Origin: Roseiarcus fermentans
Lineage (GTDB): Bacteria; Pseudomonadota; Alphaproteobacteria; Rhizobiales; Beijerinckiaceae
Assembly: GCF_003315135.1 (NCBI RefSeq)
Contig: NZ_QNRK01000041.1
Coordinates: forward strand, 1-64,000
DNA: 64,000 nt
Direction of reading: 5' to 3'
Shown: piece after piece, positions 1-9,616 of the stretch
How the letters are laid out: every line of letters begins with the position of its first letter
Numbering within the stretch: the stretch's first letter is position 1
The notes under the pieces: generated by a model
What the model was told of the DNA's origin: nothing
Databases searched by the model: none
What the model saw: the letters and a program-made list of their open reading frames with translations, nothing else
Position numbers and translations under genes: made by a program

Positions 1-2
1 CA

Positions 3-71
3 GACGGCGCATCGGACGCGCTCGTCCATGACAAACTCCGCGCCGATGCGACCGTCAGAATGGCGAGGTAG
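3..71 (+). CDS. Possible 3' end of a gene entering from upstream (partial)
   Basis: An open frame runs from the window edge to a TAG at 69-71 and encodes about 22 residues ending DATVRMAR. Nothing identifies the product. It is listed only because the frame is open at the edge and the next supported gene lies on the other strand, so a convergent neighbour would be natural. It could equally be chance. Confidence 0.2.
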   Translation, partial: DGASDALVHDKLRADATVRMAR

Positions 72-212
72 GTGGCGCACTATGAGAAATGCGGGCTAGC
101 CGGCGCCGCTGCCGGCGAGGTCGCCGACCGCGCTCGGGCGAGCGTTGCGCCGAAGACCGCTGTCGTCGACCGCGGCGTCAGGACCGCGCTCGACGGGGGC
201 GCGACGCCGCGC

Positions 213-683
213 TCAGTTCGAGGCGCGAACTTCGGTGCAGGAGAAGTCGAGCTGGACCTGCTTTTCGGTCTTGCCGGCGTGGATGGCGACGGCGAGCGGC
301 GCGCAGGTCGCGTTCTCGAGGTAGATCGCCTTGTGCTCGACGCCGTCGTCGCCGAAGCGGAAGCCGGTGAAGGCCTTGTGGGTGACGATCTGCTGGCCGC
401 CGTGGCCGGTCTGGGTCAGGTCGACGGTGGCGGTGGCGTATTTCGGCGCGAAATTCCGGTCGCCCGAAAAGGTGAAATCGAGCAGGACGCCGGTCGCCGT
501 ATCGCCGCCGGGCGCGCCGCCCTTGGGCGCGTCGACCAGCGCCGGCCCTGCGAGAATGTCGTCCGACAGTTTGCCCGCGCGCTCGAGAAAGACATAGGCC
601 TTGACGTCGACGATCTTGAGATCCGCCGCCTCGGCGCTGCTGGCGAGCGCCAGGGCTGCAACGATCGCCGCCGTCCGCGACAT
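213..683 (-). CDS. Exported protein of unknown function
   Basis: Encodes about 156 residues. The N-terminus (MSRTAAIVAALALASSAEA) is a short signal peptide with a likely cleavage site after SAEA, so the product should be periplasmic. The mature part is beta-rich in look and has two cysteines (in NATCAP and DFSCTE) that could form a disulfide. The ATG at 683 is preferred because a GGAGGGG ribosome binding site sits about nine bases upstream; an in-frame ATG at 689 is too close to it. I do not recognise a family. It is a single gene, convergent with anything entering from the left edge. Confidence 0.65.
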   Translation of the reverse strand: MSRTAAIVAALALASSAEAADLKIVDVKAYVFLERAGKLSDDILAGPALVDAPKGGAPGGDTATGVLLDFTFSGDRNFAPKYATATVDLTQTGHGGQQIVTHKAFTGFRFGDDGVEHKAIYLENATCAPLAVAIHAGKTEKQVQLDFSCTEVRASN

Positions 684-790
684 GGCCATCAACCCCTCCA
701 AACCACAACGTGGGCGGCGTTAACATGAGAGCCCCGGGCCGCACAAGGCGGACCGGGGCTCCATTATAAAATTTCGTTTACGGATTTGTG

Positions 791-1558
791 TCAGCTGTTG
801 CGATTCGACCCGGTCAGCATCAACAGCGCCTGGAACATGTTGATGAAGTCGAGATAGAGCCGCAGCGCGCCGTGGATGGACTTCTTCTGCACCGCGTCAT
901 ACCCGTCGCCGGCGAAGTACATCGACTTGATCGACTGGGTGTCCCAGGCGGTCAGGCCGGCGAAAATCACCACCGCCAGCAGCGAGATGCCGAACTGCAG
1001 GCCGGAGCTCTGCATGAACATGTTGATCAGGCTGGCGATGATCAGGCCGATGACGCCCATCATCATGAACGAGCCCATGGCGCTGAGGTCGCGCTTGGTG
1101 GTGTAGCCGTAGAGGCTGAGGCTGGCGAAGGCCGCCGCGGTGGCGAAGAACGCCTGCGCGATCGAGCCGGCGGTGTAGACCACCAGCAGCGCCGACATCG
1201 ACAGGCCGATCAGCGCGGCGAAGACGAGGAAGGCGTTGCGCGCGGTGGCGACGGACATCCGCTCGAGGCCGGCGCTGAGCCAGAACACCAGGCCCAGCGG
1301 CGCCAGCACGATCAGCCAGCGCAGCGGCGACGCGTAGATCAGGTGGCCGAAGTCGGTCAGCGCCAACCTTCCGCCGCCGACCGAAACCGTGCCGAACTGG
1401 AAGGCGAGCCACGCCGCGAGGCCGGTCACGCCGAGGCCGAGCGTCATGTAGTTGTAGACGCCGATCATATAGGCGCGCAGGCCCTCGTCGACGACCGCGC
1501 CGGACCGTGCGTATCCCGCGCCCGTGCGCGGGTTTGCGTAGCGGTCATAGTCGGACAT
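791..1558 (-). CDS. BI-1/YccA family (Bax inhibitor-1 like) membrane protein
   Basis: About 255 residues. After a short polar N-terminus (MSDYDRYANPRTGAGYARSG) come seven hydrophobic segments, including TLGLGVTGLAAWLAF and VIFAGLTAWDTQSIK. The AWDTQSIK motif with its acidic residue in the last transmembrane helices is typical of the TMBIM/YccA/YbhL family. Bacterial members are inner-membrane proteins linked to calcium leak or to modulating FtsH-type proteolysis; the role here is inferred. The ATG at 1558 is chosen because the family begins with this polar stretch; the open frame upstream has no family similarity. It is a single gene. Confidence 0.9.
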   Translation of the reverse strand: MSDYDRYANPRTGAGYARSGAVVDEGLRAYMIGVYNYMTLGLGVTGLAAWLAFQFGTVSVGGGRLALTDFGHLIYASPLRWLIVLAPLGLVFWLSAGLERMSVATARNAFLVFAALIGLSMSALLVVYTAGSIAQAFFATAAAFASLSLYGYTTKRDLSAMGSFMMMGVIGLIIASLINMFMQSSGLQFGISLLAVVIFAGLTAWDTQSIKSMYFAGDGYDAVQKKSIHGALRLYLDFINMFQALLMLTGSNRNS

Positions 1559-1764
1559 TGGTGAAACCTCGTGAATCAGGAGCGGCGCCCGGGCAGGGTT
1601 TCTGCATGGGCGCCTTGCCCTATCATATGGCCGTGCGACCCGTCGCCGCAAGGGCCGGCAGCGTTAAGGTTGCGTAAGGATCGCGGCGGCCCGCTGCGCC
1701 GCTCGCCCTCGCCCCGGCGCTTCGCGCCGTCGGCCGGGGAGTCTGGGGTCGTCATGATCACTGG

Positions 1765-2562
1765 CTAGTCCAGAAACGCGCGCACGAAATCCGTGGCCGG
1801 ACGCTCGCGAATGCGGCCGGGCGGGCCGATCTGTTCGATCCGTCCCGCGTTGAGGATCGCGACGCGATCGGCGACCTCCATCGCCTCGGCCTGGTCGTGG
1901 GTGACGAACACCGTGGTCAGGCCGGTGCGGTCGTGGATGTCGCGCAGCCATTTGCGCAGATCCTTGCGCACCTTGGCGTCGAGCGCGCCGAACGGCTCGT
2001 CGAGCAGCAGGACGCGCGGCTCGATGGCGAGCGCGCGGGCGAGCGCGACGCGCTGCCGCTGCCCGCCCGACAGCTGCGCGGGATAGCGCGGCCCGAAACC
2101 CGGCAACTGCATCATGTCGAGAAGGTCGGCGACGCGCGACGCGATCTCCGCCCGCGACGGCCTCAGCCGGCGCGGCCGCACCGTGAGCCCGTAGGCGATG
2201 TTGTCGAACACCGTCATGTGCCGGAACAGGGCGTAGGACTGGAACACGAAACCGACCCGGCGCTCCTGCACCGTCAGCCGCCCGGCGTCCTCGCCGTCCA
2301 GATGGATCGCGCCGGACGAAGCGGCGTCGAGGCCGGCGAGCAGGCGCAACAGCGTCGTCTTGCCGGAGCCCGACGGCCCGAGCAGCGCCAGCAGTTCGCC
2401 CGGAGCGACGTCGAGATCGATCCGGTCCAGAATGACCTGCGCGCCGTAGGTCCGGGTCAGCCCGCGCACGGCGATGCTGTGCGCCCGGCGCGCTTCGGGC
2501 GCCCGGGCATGCCCGCCCTCGCCCGCCGCGACGGCGACAGGCGCCGCAAGGTCAGCGGTCAT
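1765..2562 (-). CDS. cysA: Sulfate/thiosulfate ABC transporter ATP-binding protein, short form
   Basis: The nucleotide-binding subunit of the sulfate importer, about 265 residues. It has Walker A (GPSGSGKTT, near residues 62-70), Q-loop FVFQSYALF, signature LSGGQRQR, Walker [13 protein letters not shown] and H-loop [10 protein letters not shown]. Family members are usually near 350 residues with a C-terminal TOBE/regulatory domain. This one stops right after the ATPase domain (ending TDFVRAFLD), so that domain is absent. It is the last gene of sbp-cysT-cysW-cysA and overlaps the end of cysW by 11 bases. The first ~28 residues are a low-similarity extension; the ATG at 2562 is favoured by the tight coupling. 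Confidence 0.9.
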   Translation of the reverse strand: MTADLAAPVAVAAGEGGHARAPEARRAHSIAVRGLTRTYGAQVILDRIDLDVAPGELLALLGPSGSGKTTLLRLLAGLDAASSGAIHLDGEDAGRLTVQERRVGFVFQSYALFRHMTVFDNIAYGLTVRPRRLRPSRAEIASRVADLLDMMQLPGFGPRYPAQLSGGQRQRVALARALAIEPRVLLLDEPFGALDAKVRKDLRKWLRDIHDRTGLTTVFVTHDQAEAMEVADRVAILNAGRIEQIGPPGRIRERPATDFVRAFLD

Positions 2563-3409
2563 GCCGCGCGACGCCTCCCCGATATTCCAGAAACGTCTTG
2601 AGGCCGAGCGTGACCAGGGCCAGGGCCGCGAGGAGGGAGGCGAGGGCGAAAGCGGCTGCGATGCTGTACTCATTGTAAAGGATCTCCACCTGGAGCGGGA
2701 TCGTGTTGGTGAGGCCGCGGATGTGGCCGGAGACGACCGAGACCGCGCCGAACTCGCCCATCGAGCGGGCGTTGGCGAGCAGCACCCCGGTCAGCAGCGC
2801 CCATTTGACGTTCGGCAGCGTGACGGTGCGGAACAGGGTGAGGCCGCTCGCGCCCAGCGTCAGCGCGGCTTCCTCCTCGGCGGTCCCCTGTTGCTGCATC
2901 AGCGGCGTCACTTCGCGCGCCACGAACGGAAACGTGACGAACAGCGTCGCCAGCACGATGCCGGGAACCGCGAAGATGATCTGGACATGATGCGCGGCGA
3001 GCCAGTTTCCCATGAGGCCCTGCGCGCCGAACAGCAGCACGAACACGAGGCCCGAGACGACCGGCGAGACCGAAAACGGCAGGTCGATCAGGGTCGTGAG
3101 CAGGTTCTTGCCGCGAAACTGGAATTTCGCGATCGCCCAGGCGGCGCAGAGCCCGAAGGCGGTGTTGAGCGGCACGACGATGGCGGCGACGACAAGCGTC
3201 AGCGCGATCGCGGCGCGCGCGTCCGGGTCGGCGAGCGCCGAAACATAGCCCGACCATCCCTTGTTCGACGCCTCGACCGCGACGACCAGAAGCGGCGCGA
3301 GCAGGAACAGGCCGAGAAACCCGGCCGTCACGGCGATCAAGACGCCGCGCGCGGAGACGCTTTCGTCGGCGACCGCGGCCGGGCGCGGGGCCGCCGCCAG
3401 ATCAGACAT
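2552..3409 (-). CDS. cysW: Sulfate ABC transporter permease CysW
   Basis: 285 residues with six hydrophobic helices, starting with [25 protein letters not shown]. The conserved cytoplasmic loop, including [22 protein letters not shown], is the EAA motif that docks onto Cys[14 protein letters not shown] is typical of CysW. With CysT it forms the inner-membrane channel for sulfate and thiosulfate. Its start overlaps the cysT stop by 8 bases, so the two are translationally coupled. The ORF length matches the family (about 280-290). Confidence 0.95.
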   Translation of the reverse strand: MSDLAAAPRPAAVADESVSARGVLIAVTAGFLGLFLLAPLLVVAVEASNKGWSGYVSALADPDARAAIALTLVVAAIVVPLNTAFGLCAAWAIAKFQFRGKNLLTTLIDLPFSVSPVVSGLVFVLLFGAQGLMGNWLAAHHVQIIFAVPGIVLATLFVTFPFVAREVTPLMQQQGTAEEEAALTLGASGLTLFRTVTLPNVKWALLTGVLLANARSMGEFGAVSVVSGHIRGLTNTIPLQVEILYNEYSIAAAFALASLLAALALVTLGLKTFLEYRGGVARHDR

Positions 3410-4250
3410 GGACGAGGCTCCGTCGCGTCCAGGACTGCGCGGCGTTGATGGCGAGCAACATGACGAACGCGATCGCGAGCATGATCGCGGCGAGCGCGGT
3501 CGCGCCCGCGTAGTCGTATTCCTCGAGCTTGACGACGATCAGCAGCGGCGTGATCTCGGACAGATAGGGCACGTTGCCGGCGATGAAGATCACCGATCCG
3601 TATTCGCCGACGCCGCGGGCGAAGGCGAGCGCGACGCCGGTGAGCAGCGCCGGGGTCAGTTCCGGGATCACCACCCGCCAGAGCGTGCTCAGCCGGGTCG
3701 CGCCGAGCGTCGCCGAGGCCTCCTCCTGCTCGCGCTCGAGCGTGGCGATGATCGGTTCGACCGTCCGCACCACGAACGGCAGGCCGACGAAGACGAGCGC
3801 GACCAGAATGCCCCACGGCGTATAGGCGACCTTCACCCCGACCTTCGCCAGGACCGCGCCGAGCCAGCCGTTGGGCGCGTACAGGGTCGAAAGCGCGATG
3901 CCCGCGACTGCGGTCGGCAGCGCGAAAGGCAGGTCGACCATCGCGTCGAGGAGGCGGCGCCCCGGGAACGCGTATCGGGTCAGGGTCCAGGCGACGCACA
4001 GGCCGAACACGAGATCGACCAGCGCCGCGGCGATCGCCATGCCGAACGTCACTCTGAGCGAGGCGAGCACGCGCGGCTGCAGCGCCACCTCGACGACGCC
4101 GCCGAAGCCGAGCGTCGACGCCTTGAGAAGCAGCGCCGCGAGCGGCGCCAGCACGACCACCGCGAGCGCGACCAGCGTCGCGGTCATCGTGGCCGCGAAG
4201 CCCGGCAGCGCGCTCGGCGTCTTGAGCGGCCTGCGCCCGACGGCGATCAA
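3402..4250 (-). CDS. cysT: Sulfate ABC transporter permease CysT (CysU)
   Basis: 282 residues with six transmembrane helices. The motif [20 protein letters not shown] and the EAA loop ([20 protein letters not shown]) identify the CysT/CysU permease. The predicted start is a TTG that overlaps the sbp stop codon (TTGA at 4247-4250), so translation would be coupled. A later in-frame ATG (residue 22) would give a shorter N-terminus and cannot be excluded. It pairs with CysW to form the channel. Confidence 0.93.
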   Translation of the reverse strand: MIAVGRRPLKTPSALPGFAATMTATLVALAVVVLAPLAALLLKASTLGFGGVVEVALQPRVLASLRVTFGMAIAAALVDLVFGLCVAWTLTRYAFPGRRLLDAMVDLPFALPTAVAGIALSTLYAPNGWLGAVLAKVGVKVAYTPWGILVALVFVGLPFVVRTVEPIIATLEREQEEASATLGATRLSTLWRVVIPELTPALLTGVALAFARGVGEYGSVIFIAGNVPYLSEITPLLIVVKLEEYDYAGATALAAIMLAIAFVMLLAINAAQSWTRRSLVHV

Positions 4251-5278
4251 TGCAGCGTCTTCACGATGTCGTCGAACACGCCGCCGTCGGCGAAGAATTT
4301 CGCCTGCGCCTTCTTCCAGCCGCCAAACGCGCCGTCGACCGTGATCAGCTCGAGCTTGGGAAAGCGCGCGAGGTCGTCCTTGTCCGCCGCTTCCGGGCTC
4401 GCAGGCCTGAGATAGTTTTTCGCGATGAGCTTTTGCGCCGCTGGCGTGTAGAGGTAGTTCAGATAGGCCTCGGCGACCTTGCGGGTTCCCTTGGCGTCGA
4501 CGTTGCCGTCGACGAGGGCGACCGGCGGCTCGGCGAGGATCGACAGCGACGGGGCGACGATCTCGAACTGGTCCTTGCCGAATTCCTGGGAGGCGAGGAA
4601 GGCGTCGTTCTCCCAGGCGATCAGCACGTCGCCGAGGCCACGCTGGGCGAAGGTGATGGTGGAGCCGCGGGCGCCGGTGTCGAGGACGGGGGCGTTCTTG
4701 TAGATGCCGGCGACGAAGTCCTTGGTCTTCGCCTCGTCGCCGCCGTACGCCTTCAGGCCCCAGCCCCAGGCGGCGAGAAAGTTCCAGCGCGCCCCGCCCG
4801 AGGTCTTCGGGTTCGGGGTGATGACGGCGACGCCGGGCCTGACGAGATCGTTCCAGTCGTGGACGCCCTTCGGGTTGCCCTTGCGCACGAGGAACACGAT
4901 CGTCGAGGTGTAGGGCGAGGAATTGTGCGGCAGGCGCTTCTGCCAGTCGGCGGGAATCTTGCCGGTCCTGGCGGCGATGGCGTCGATGTCGGCGGCGAGC
5001 GCCAACGTCACCACGTCGGCCGCCAGTCCGTCGATCACCGCGCGCGCCTGAGCGCCGGAACCGCCGTGCGAGGCCTGCACCGTCACGGTCTCGCCGGTCC
5101 TGGCCTTCCAGTCGGCGGCGAAGGCCTGGTCGACGGCCTTATAGAGTTCGCGGGTCGGGTCGTAGGAGACGTTGAGCAGCGTCGTGTCGGCGAGCGCGTC
5201 GCGGCCGATCAGGGCGGCGCAGGCGAGGAAGACGAGGGCCGGGAGAGACCCCCTCGCCGGGAGCCGAAAACCAAGCAT
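4247..5278 (-). CDS. sbp: Periplasmic sulfate-binding protein
   Basis: 343 residues with a signal peptide cut near DALADT. The mature start [13 protein letters not shown], then [15 protein letters not shown] and [17 protein letters not shown], are signature segments of the Sbp/CysP family; the SGG and GGSG loops bind the oxyanion. It delivers sulfate to CysTWA in the inner membrane. The ATG at 5278 follows an AAGGGG ribosome binding site. This is the first gene of the operon, downstream of a recognisable promoter at 5358-5386. Sbp and CysP are hard to tell apart without alignment. Confidence 0.95.
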   Translation of the reverse strand: MLGFRLPARGSLPALVFLACAALIGRDALADTTLLNVSYDPTRELYKAVDQAFAADWKARTGETVTVQASHGGSGAQARAVIDGLAADVVTLALAADIDAIAARTGKIPADWQKRLPHNSSPYTSTIVFLVRKGNPKGVHDWNDLVRPGVAVITPNPKTSGGARWNFLAAWGWGLKAYGGDEAKTKDFVAGIYKNAPVLDTGARGSTITFAQRGLGDVLIAWENDAFLASQEFGKDQFEIVAPSLSILAEPPVALVDGNVDAKGTRKVAEAYLNYLYTPAAQKLIAKNYLRPASPEAADKDDLARFPKLELITVDGAFGGWKKAQAKFFADGGVFDDIVKTLH

Positions 5279-5670
5279 GGGAGAACCCCTTTAGCCGCCT
5301 GCGCCGTCCACCAGGATGATGTAGGTCGATGGACGGAATGTCGTCTATGAATTTGATGGTATAACTGCCCGCGTTACACCCGTCAACTCCTCGCCGACAC
5401 CGGAAGGACCATCTCAACGGCCGAGCCGTGAACGAGGCCCGGGGCGTGCTTCAGCGCCCGCTTCCCGGCGCGTGGGAAGTCCGCGCGCCGACGTCGCGAC
5501 TGCATATTCGTCATTGTGGCGTCGCGGGCCGCGGCGATCGCCGCCGCCGCCCCGGCCTGCAGGGCTATGGAACGCGGCGCACAGAGCGCCGGCGCCATCC
5601 GCCCCGCTTGCGCCTGACCCGCGAACAGCGGAAGCCGGCGCCTCCCGCCCGGTCGTCGCAGCGGCCGCCT
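5279..5670. other. Intergenic region between emrB and sbp
   Basis: The right part is the 3' flank of emrB and the left part carries the sbp promoter and a leader of about 70 bases. I see no convincing additional gene. A short frame at 5383-5598 on the minus strand overlaps the promoter and resembles no family. Confidence 0.5.
5358..5386 (-). promoter_or_regulatory. Putative promoter of the sulfate transport operon
   Basis: Read on the minus strand, TTGACG (5386-5381) is followed after exactly 17 bases by TATACC (5363-5358), a good sigma-70 type promoter. Transcription would start near 5351, about 70 bases before the sbp ATG. The AT-rich stretch just downstream is where a CysB-type activator or repressor could bind, but I cannot identify a specific operator. 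Confidence 0.6.
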
Positions 5671-7287
5671 TCAGTGCCCGCCGCCGCCGCCGCCCGCCGC
5701 GACCGGCTTGTGCATCAGCGCCGCCAGCGAGACGCAGCCGAGGAAGATCACGGTCAGCGCGAGGAAGACGTCGGAGATGGCGAGAACCTCCGCCTGCCGC
5801 CGCACGATGAGCGCGAGTTGCCTGGTGGCGGCGAGTTCGGCGTCCGAGCCGCGGTCGGCGAGCGCCGCGGCCATGCCGGCGAGGCTCTCGGTGACGACCG
5901 GCCGGCTCCAGGTCACGGATTCGCGCAGGCGCTCGAGATGCAGGTCCATGCGCTTGTCGATCATGGTGTTGATCAGCGCCAGGCCGACCGCGCCGCCGAG
6001 ATTGCGCATGAGGTTGTAGAGGCCCGACGCGTTCTTGATCTTGGAGGGCGGCAGGGTGCCGAGCGCGAGGAAGTTGATCGGCACCATCGACAGCATCAGC
6101 CCGACGCCGCGGAACACCTGCGGCCACAAGAGCTCCCAGAAATCCCAGTCGACGGTGACGAAGGAGGCCTGATACGTCCCGACCGCGAACAGCGAAAATC
6201 CCACCGCGATCATCACCCGGGCGTCGATCCGGGTCATCAGCCGCCCGGCGAACGGCGCGGTCAGGAACATGCACACGCCGGTGACGAACATCGTCTTGCC
6301 GATCATCAGCGAGGAATAGCCGCGCACGACGGCGAGGTAGACCGGATAGATGTAGGTCAGGCCGTAGAGCCCGATGCCGAGCACGAAGCCGAACACCGTG
6401 CCGGTCCAGAAATTGCGGTCGCGAAAAGTGGTCAGATCGACGATCGGCTGCCGGGCGGTGAACATCCGCACGAAGAACGCCACCCCGCTGGTCGCCGAGA
6501 TCACGATCGCCCAGGTCACCGGCCCGCTCTGGAGCCAGTCCTTCGACGGGCCCTCCTCGAGCGCGTATTCGAGCGCGCCGAGGAACCCCGCCATCGCGAG
6601 AAGCCCGAAATAGTCGAAATGGGTGAGCAGCGACCAGTCCGGCTCGTCGAAGTCGATCAGCAGCCAGGCCGCGGCGGTGACGATGATTCCGGGCACGATG
6701 TTGACCAGGAACAGCCAGTGCCAGGAGAACAGGTCGGTGAGATAGCCGCCGACCGTCGGCCCGATCGTCGGCGCGAGCGTCGCCACGAGGCCGATGATCG
6801 GCCCGATCAGCGGCTGCTTCGAGCGCGGGAAGATGGTGAAGGCCGAGGCGAACACCGTCGGGATCATGCCGCCGCCGATGAACCCCTGCAGCGCGCGCCA
6901 CAAGATCATCTGCTCGATCGTGTTCGCCTGCGCGCACATGAAGCTCATGAGCGTGAAGCCGCCGGCCGAGATCGTGAAGATGACCCGCGTCGAAACCACC
7001 CGCGACAGGAAGCCCGACAGCGGGATCATCACGACTTCGGCGATCAGATAGCTGGTCTGGACCCAGGTGATCTCGTCGGACGAGGCCGACAAGCCCGCCT
7101 GGATCTGCGACAGCGACGCCGACACGATCTGGATGTCCAGGATGGCCATGAACATCCCGAACACCATGAAGATGAAGGCGGCGAGCCGGCGCGTCGTGAA
7201 ATGCGCTTCCGAGGCGCCGGGCTGGACCATCGGCCGCGCCGGGGCGGCCGGCGCGCTGCGCGACGGAAGAGCGGCGGCGTCGCTCAT
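5671..7287 (-). CDS. emrB: DHA2-family drug:H+ antiporter (EmrB-like)
   Basis: About 538 residues with 14 hydrophobic segments, the DHA2 class of the major facilitator superfamily. FMAILDIQIVSASLSQIQ and the GPTVGGYLTDLFSWHWLFLVNIVPG antiporter motif C region are clear EmrB signatures (read here as separate short pieces). The ATG at 7287 overlaps the emrA stop (ATGA), so the two are coupled. Together with EmrA and an outer-membrane channel it should export hydrophobic toxicants across both membranes. The C-terminus ends in a glycine-rich tail with a final His. Confidence 0.93.
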   Translation of the reverse strand: MSDAAALPSRSAPAAPARPMVQPGASEAHFTTRRLAAFIFMVFGMFMAILDIQIVSASLSQIQAGLSASSDEITWVQTSYLIAEVVMIPLSGFLSRVVSTRVIFTISAGGFTLMSFMCAQANTIEQMILWRALQGFIGGGMIPTVFASAFTIFPRSKQPLIGPIIGLVATLAPTIGPTVGGYLTDLFSWHWLFLVNIVPGIIVTAAAWLLIDFDEPDWSLLTHFDYFGLLAMAGFLGALEYALEEGPSKDWLQSGPVTWAIVISATSGVAFFVRMFTARQPIVDLTTFRDRNFWTGTVFGFVLGIGLYGLTYIYPVYLAVVRGYSSLMIGKTMFVTGVCMFLTAPFAGRLMTRIDARVMIAVGFSLFAVGTYQASFVTVDWDFWELLWPQVFRGVGLMLSMVPINFLALGTLPPSKIKNASGLYNLMRNLGGAVGLALINTMIDKRMDLHLERLRESVTWSRPVVTESLAGMAAALADRGSDAELAATRQLALIVRRQAEVLAISDVFLALTVIFLGCVSLAALMHKPVAAGGGGGGH

Positions 7288-8582
7288 GGCTTCGCCGTCG
7301 CCTTGCCGAAGGCGTCGAGGCCGAGCGCGCCCAGCAGCGTCGGCTTCGGCGCGTCCGGATCGCGGGTATGGACGGTTGCGACCACCGACAGTCCGGGACG
7401 AAGCGGCGTCTCCTTCAGGACGTCCTCCGGGAAGGTCACACGCACCGCGACGCGCTGCACCACCTTGGTGAAGTTGCCGGTCGCGTTGTCCGGCGGCAGG
7501 AGCGAAAACTGCGACCCCGAGGCCGGGGAGATCGACGACACGACGCCCGGAATCGTCCTGCCGCCGAGCGCGTCGATGGCGACGTCGACCTTCTGCCCGG
7601 GCTTCATGCCGTCGAGCTGGGTCTCCTTGAAATTGGCGTCGACATAGGAAGCGTTGAGCGGCACGAGCGCCATCAGTCGCGTGCCCGGCTGCACGAGATT
7701 GCCGACCTCGGCCGCCTTGTTGCCGACCACGCCGTCGAACGGCGCGACCACCCGGGTGAAGCCGAGGTCGCGCTTGGCCCGGGCGAGCGCGGTGGTCAGT
7801 TCGTCGCGCTGGCGGGTCGCTTCGCCCTGCTGCGCCTTGAGAACGTCGAGCGTCGCTTTCGCGCCTTCGAGCGCGGCGGCGGCGGCGGCGGCGCTCGCCT
7901 TCGCGCCGGCGATCGCGGCGATGGTGCGGTCGCGATCGGCAGTCGCCTGTTCGAGGCGCTGCTGCGAGCCGAAATTGGTCTGGGCGAGCTTCAGCGAGCG
8001 GTCGTATTCCAGCGCCGCCCGCTCGGCGTCGGCCTGGCTGGAGCGCAACTGCGCCTGCGAGGCCTCGATCTGCGCGCGGGCCTGATCGATGATCGCGCCC
8101 TGCGCGTCGATCTGCCGGCCGAAGCGGGCGATGGTCGCGTCCTGCGTGTCGATTTTGCCCTGGGCGGACTCGACCGCGAGCCGGTAGTCGCCGTCGTCGA
8201 TCTGCGCCAGCAGGTCGCCCTGACGGACCACCTGGTTGGCGACGACCGGCACCTGCAGGAGGTGGCCCGACGCCTTCGCGGCGATGATCGCGGTGTCGGC
8301 GCCGACATAGGCGTCGTCGGTCGACACCAGAAACCGGCCTTCGACGAAATAATCGTAGCCCCATGTCCCGGCGTAGCCGATCGCCGCGATGAGCAGGACC
8401 GGCAGGACGAGGCGCCGCAGGCCGGACCGCTTCGGCGCCGCCGCGACCGGCGCGCCAGCCGCGGCCCTCGGCGCGGCGGGGGGCCCTCCGGCCGGCGCCA
8501 GCGCCGAAACGGCGGTGGAAGGCGCAGTCGCGACGGCGCGCGACTCGCTGGCGGGCGCGGATACAGCGACTTCGTCGTCCAT
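7284..8582 (-). CDS. emrA: HlyD/EmrA family membrane fusion protein
   Basis: About 432 residues. A Pro/Ala-rich cytoplasmic N-terminus is followed by one transmembrane helix (LVLPVLLIAAIGYAGTWGYD), a lipoyl half-motif (VSTDDAYVGADTAIIAAKAS), a long coiled-coil hairpin (Gln/Ala-rich, roughly residues 130-280) and the second lipoyl half with FTRVVAPFDGVVGNKAAEVG. This architecture is that of EmrA, the periplasmic adaptor. An ATG at 8582 sits about nine bases after AGGGGA; a GTG two codons earlier is possible. It is divergent from the TetR gene, with operators in the gap. Confidence 0.93.
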   Translation of the reverse strand: MDDEVAVSAPASESRAVATAPSTAVSALAPAGGPPAAPRAAAGAPVAAAPKRSGLRRLVLPVLLIAAIGYAGTWGYDYFVEGRFLVSTDDAYVGADTAIIAAKASGHLLQVPVVANQVVRQGDLLAQIDDGDYRLAVESAQGKIDTQDATIARFGRQIDAQGAIIDQARAQIEASQAQLRSSQADAERAALEYDRSLKLAQTNFGSQQRLEQATADRDRTIAAIAGAKASAAAAAAALEGAKATLDVLKAQQGEATRQRDELTTALARAKRDLGFTRVVAPFDGVVGNKAAEVGNLVQPGTRLMALVPLNASYVDANFKETQLDGMKPGQKVDVAIDALGGRTIPGVVSSISPASGSQFSLLPPDNATGNFTKVVQRVAVRVTFPEDVLKETPLRPGLSVVATVHTRDPDAPKPTLLGALGLDAFGKATAKP

Positions 8583-8616
8583 GAACACAATCCCCTGAAC
8601 GCGGCTCGAACGCTGA

Positions 8617-8631
8617 ACCGAACGGTTCGGT
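8617..8631. promoter_or_regulatory. Palindromic operator, copy 1 (emrA side)
   Basis: ACCGAACGGTTCGGT is a perfect inverted repeat with 7-base arms and a single central base. It sits about 35 bases upstream of emrA and is repeated identically at 8684-8698. It is a likely binding site for the adjacent TetR-type repressor. Confidence 0.8.
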
Positions 8632-8641
8632 CACTTGCGGA

Positions 8642-8670
8642 TTGACATAGCCGAAAGCGCGGAGTATCGC
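8642..8670 (+). promoter_or_regulatory. Putative promoter of the TetR regulator gene
   Basis: TTGACA at 8642-8647, a 17-base spacer and TATCGC at 8665-8670. It lies between the two operators, and the second operator covers the expected transcription start, so repressor binding there would autoregulate the gene. Confidence 0.5.
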
Positions 8671-8683
8671 AACAGGAAATCGA

Positions 8684-8698
8684 ACCGAACGGTTCGGT
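8684..8698. promoter_or_regulatory. Palindromic operator, copy 2 (tetR side)
   Basis: A second identical ACCGAACGGTTCGGT. The centres of the two copies are 67 bases apart. It lies just before the regulator's start codon and downstream of the proposed promoter, consistent with repression by roadblock. Confidence 0.8.
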
Positions 8699-8725
8699 CA
8701 GGCGTTGCGCGCGGGGTCCGAAACG

Positions 8726-9358
8726 ATGGGGGCGGAGAGTCTCGAGCAGGAGGTCGTCGCGTCCGCGGACGGGGGCGCCAAGCGTCGTCAGATCATGGAC
8801 GGGGCGCGCGCGGTGTTCTTCGCCGCGGGCTTCGACGGCGCGAGCATGAACGACATCGCCCGCTCGGCCGGCGTATCCAAGGGGACGATCTACGCCCATT
8901 TCGGCTCCAAGGAGGACCTGTTCAAGGAAATCATCCGCGAGCAGAAGGCGCAGACGGCGGAGCGCCTGTGCGTGTTCGGCCGCGAAGGCGACGTGCGCGA
9001 CATGCTCGCCGATTTCGGGCGGAGCCTGATGCGCAAGCTGACCGACCCCGGCCATATCTCGCTCGGGCGCATTGTCATTGGCGCTGCGGAAAAATTTCCC
9101 GCCGTCGGCCGCGCGCTCTACGAGGCCGGTCCGCTCTACGGCGCGACGCGGCTCGCGGCGGAGCTGAGTCGCCTCGAGGACGCCGGGGTTCTCAGACTGC
9201 CCGATCCCGAGCGCGCCGCCTGGCAGTTCATCGACCTGTGCCAGAGCCGAGTCTACAAACAGGTGCTGTTCGGCGTCGTCGAGAGCGCCGACCCGAAGGA
9301 GATCGATGCGTCGGTCGCCGCCGCGGTCGAGGTGTTCATGAAGGCTTACGGGGCGTAA
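8726..9358 (+). CDS. TetR/AcrR family regulator of the adjacent efflux genes
   Basis: About 210 residues. The helix-turn-helix is at the N-terminus (MNDIARSAGVSKGTIYAHFG then SKEDLF), followed by an all-helical ligand-binding domain. The ATG at 8726 is preferred; a TTG at 8705 lies immediately after operator 2 and would add seven residues. It is divergent from emrAB, with two identical 15-base palindromes in the intergenic gap, the usual layout for a local repressor released by the pump's substrates. The inducer is unknown. Confidence 0.9.
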   Translation: MGAESLEQEVVASADGGAKRRQIMDGARAVFFAAGFDGASMNDIARSAGVSKGTIYAHFGSKEDLFKEIIREQKAQTAERLCVFGREGDVRDMLADFGRSLMRKLTDPGHISLGRIVIGAAEKFPAVGRALYEAGPLYGATRLAAELSRLEDAGVLRLPDPERAAWQFIDLCQSRVYKQVLFGVVESADPKEIDASVAAAVEVFMKAYGA

Positions 9359-9616
9359 GAGGATTGAAAATCGGATTCGAGCAGTGCGACAAAAGTCGTA
9401 CTGGTCAACAGCAGATTTCGCTTGCATATACCGTTCGAACCCCAATCATGGAACGGGGTCACGGAATATTACATGGGGAATGGACGCTCGCCGAATCAGA
9501 GCGATACCTGATCTTTTCGCCCAGGAAGCAGTTTGATTTGCTCGGTGCGACAAGAAATCCGAATTCTTTGGAAACGTTCGTTAACATGCCGTGCGCGAAA
9601 TTAGAGTTCCACAAAT

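Noticed and set aside
5428..7647. 739-codon plus-strand frame over emrB
   Set aside because: Composition (His/Arg/Asp/Glu-rich, no motifs) is that of an antisense shadow; EmrB on the other strand is certain.
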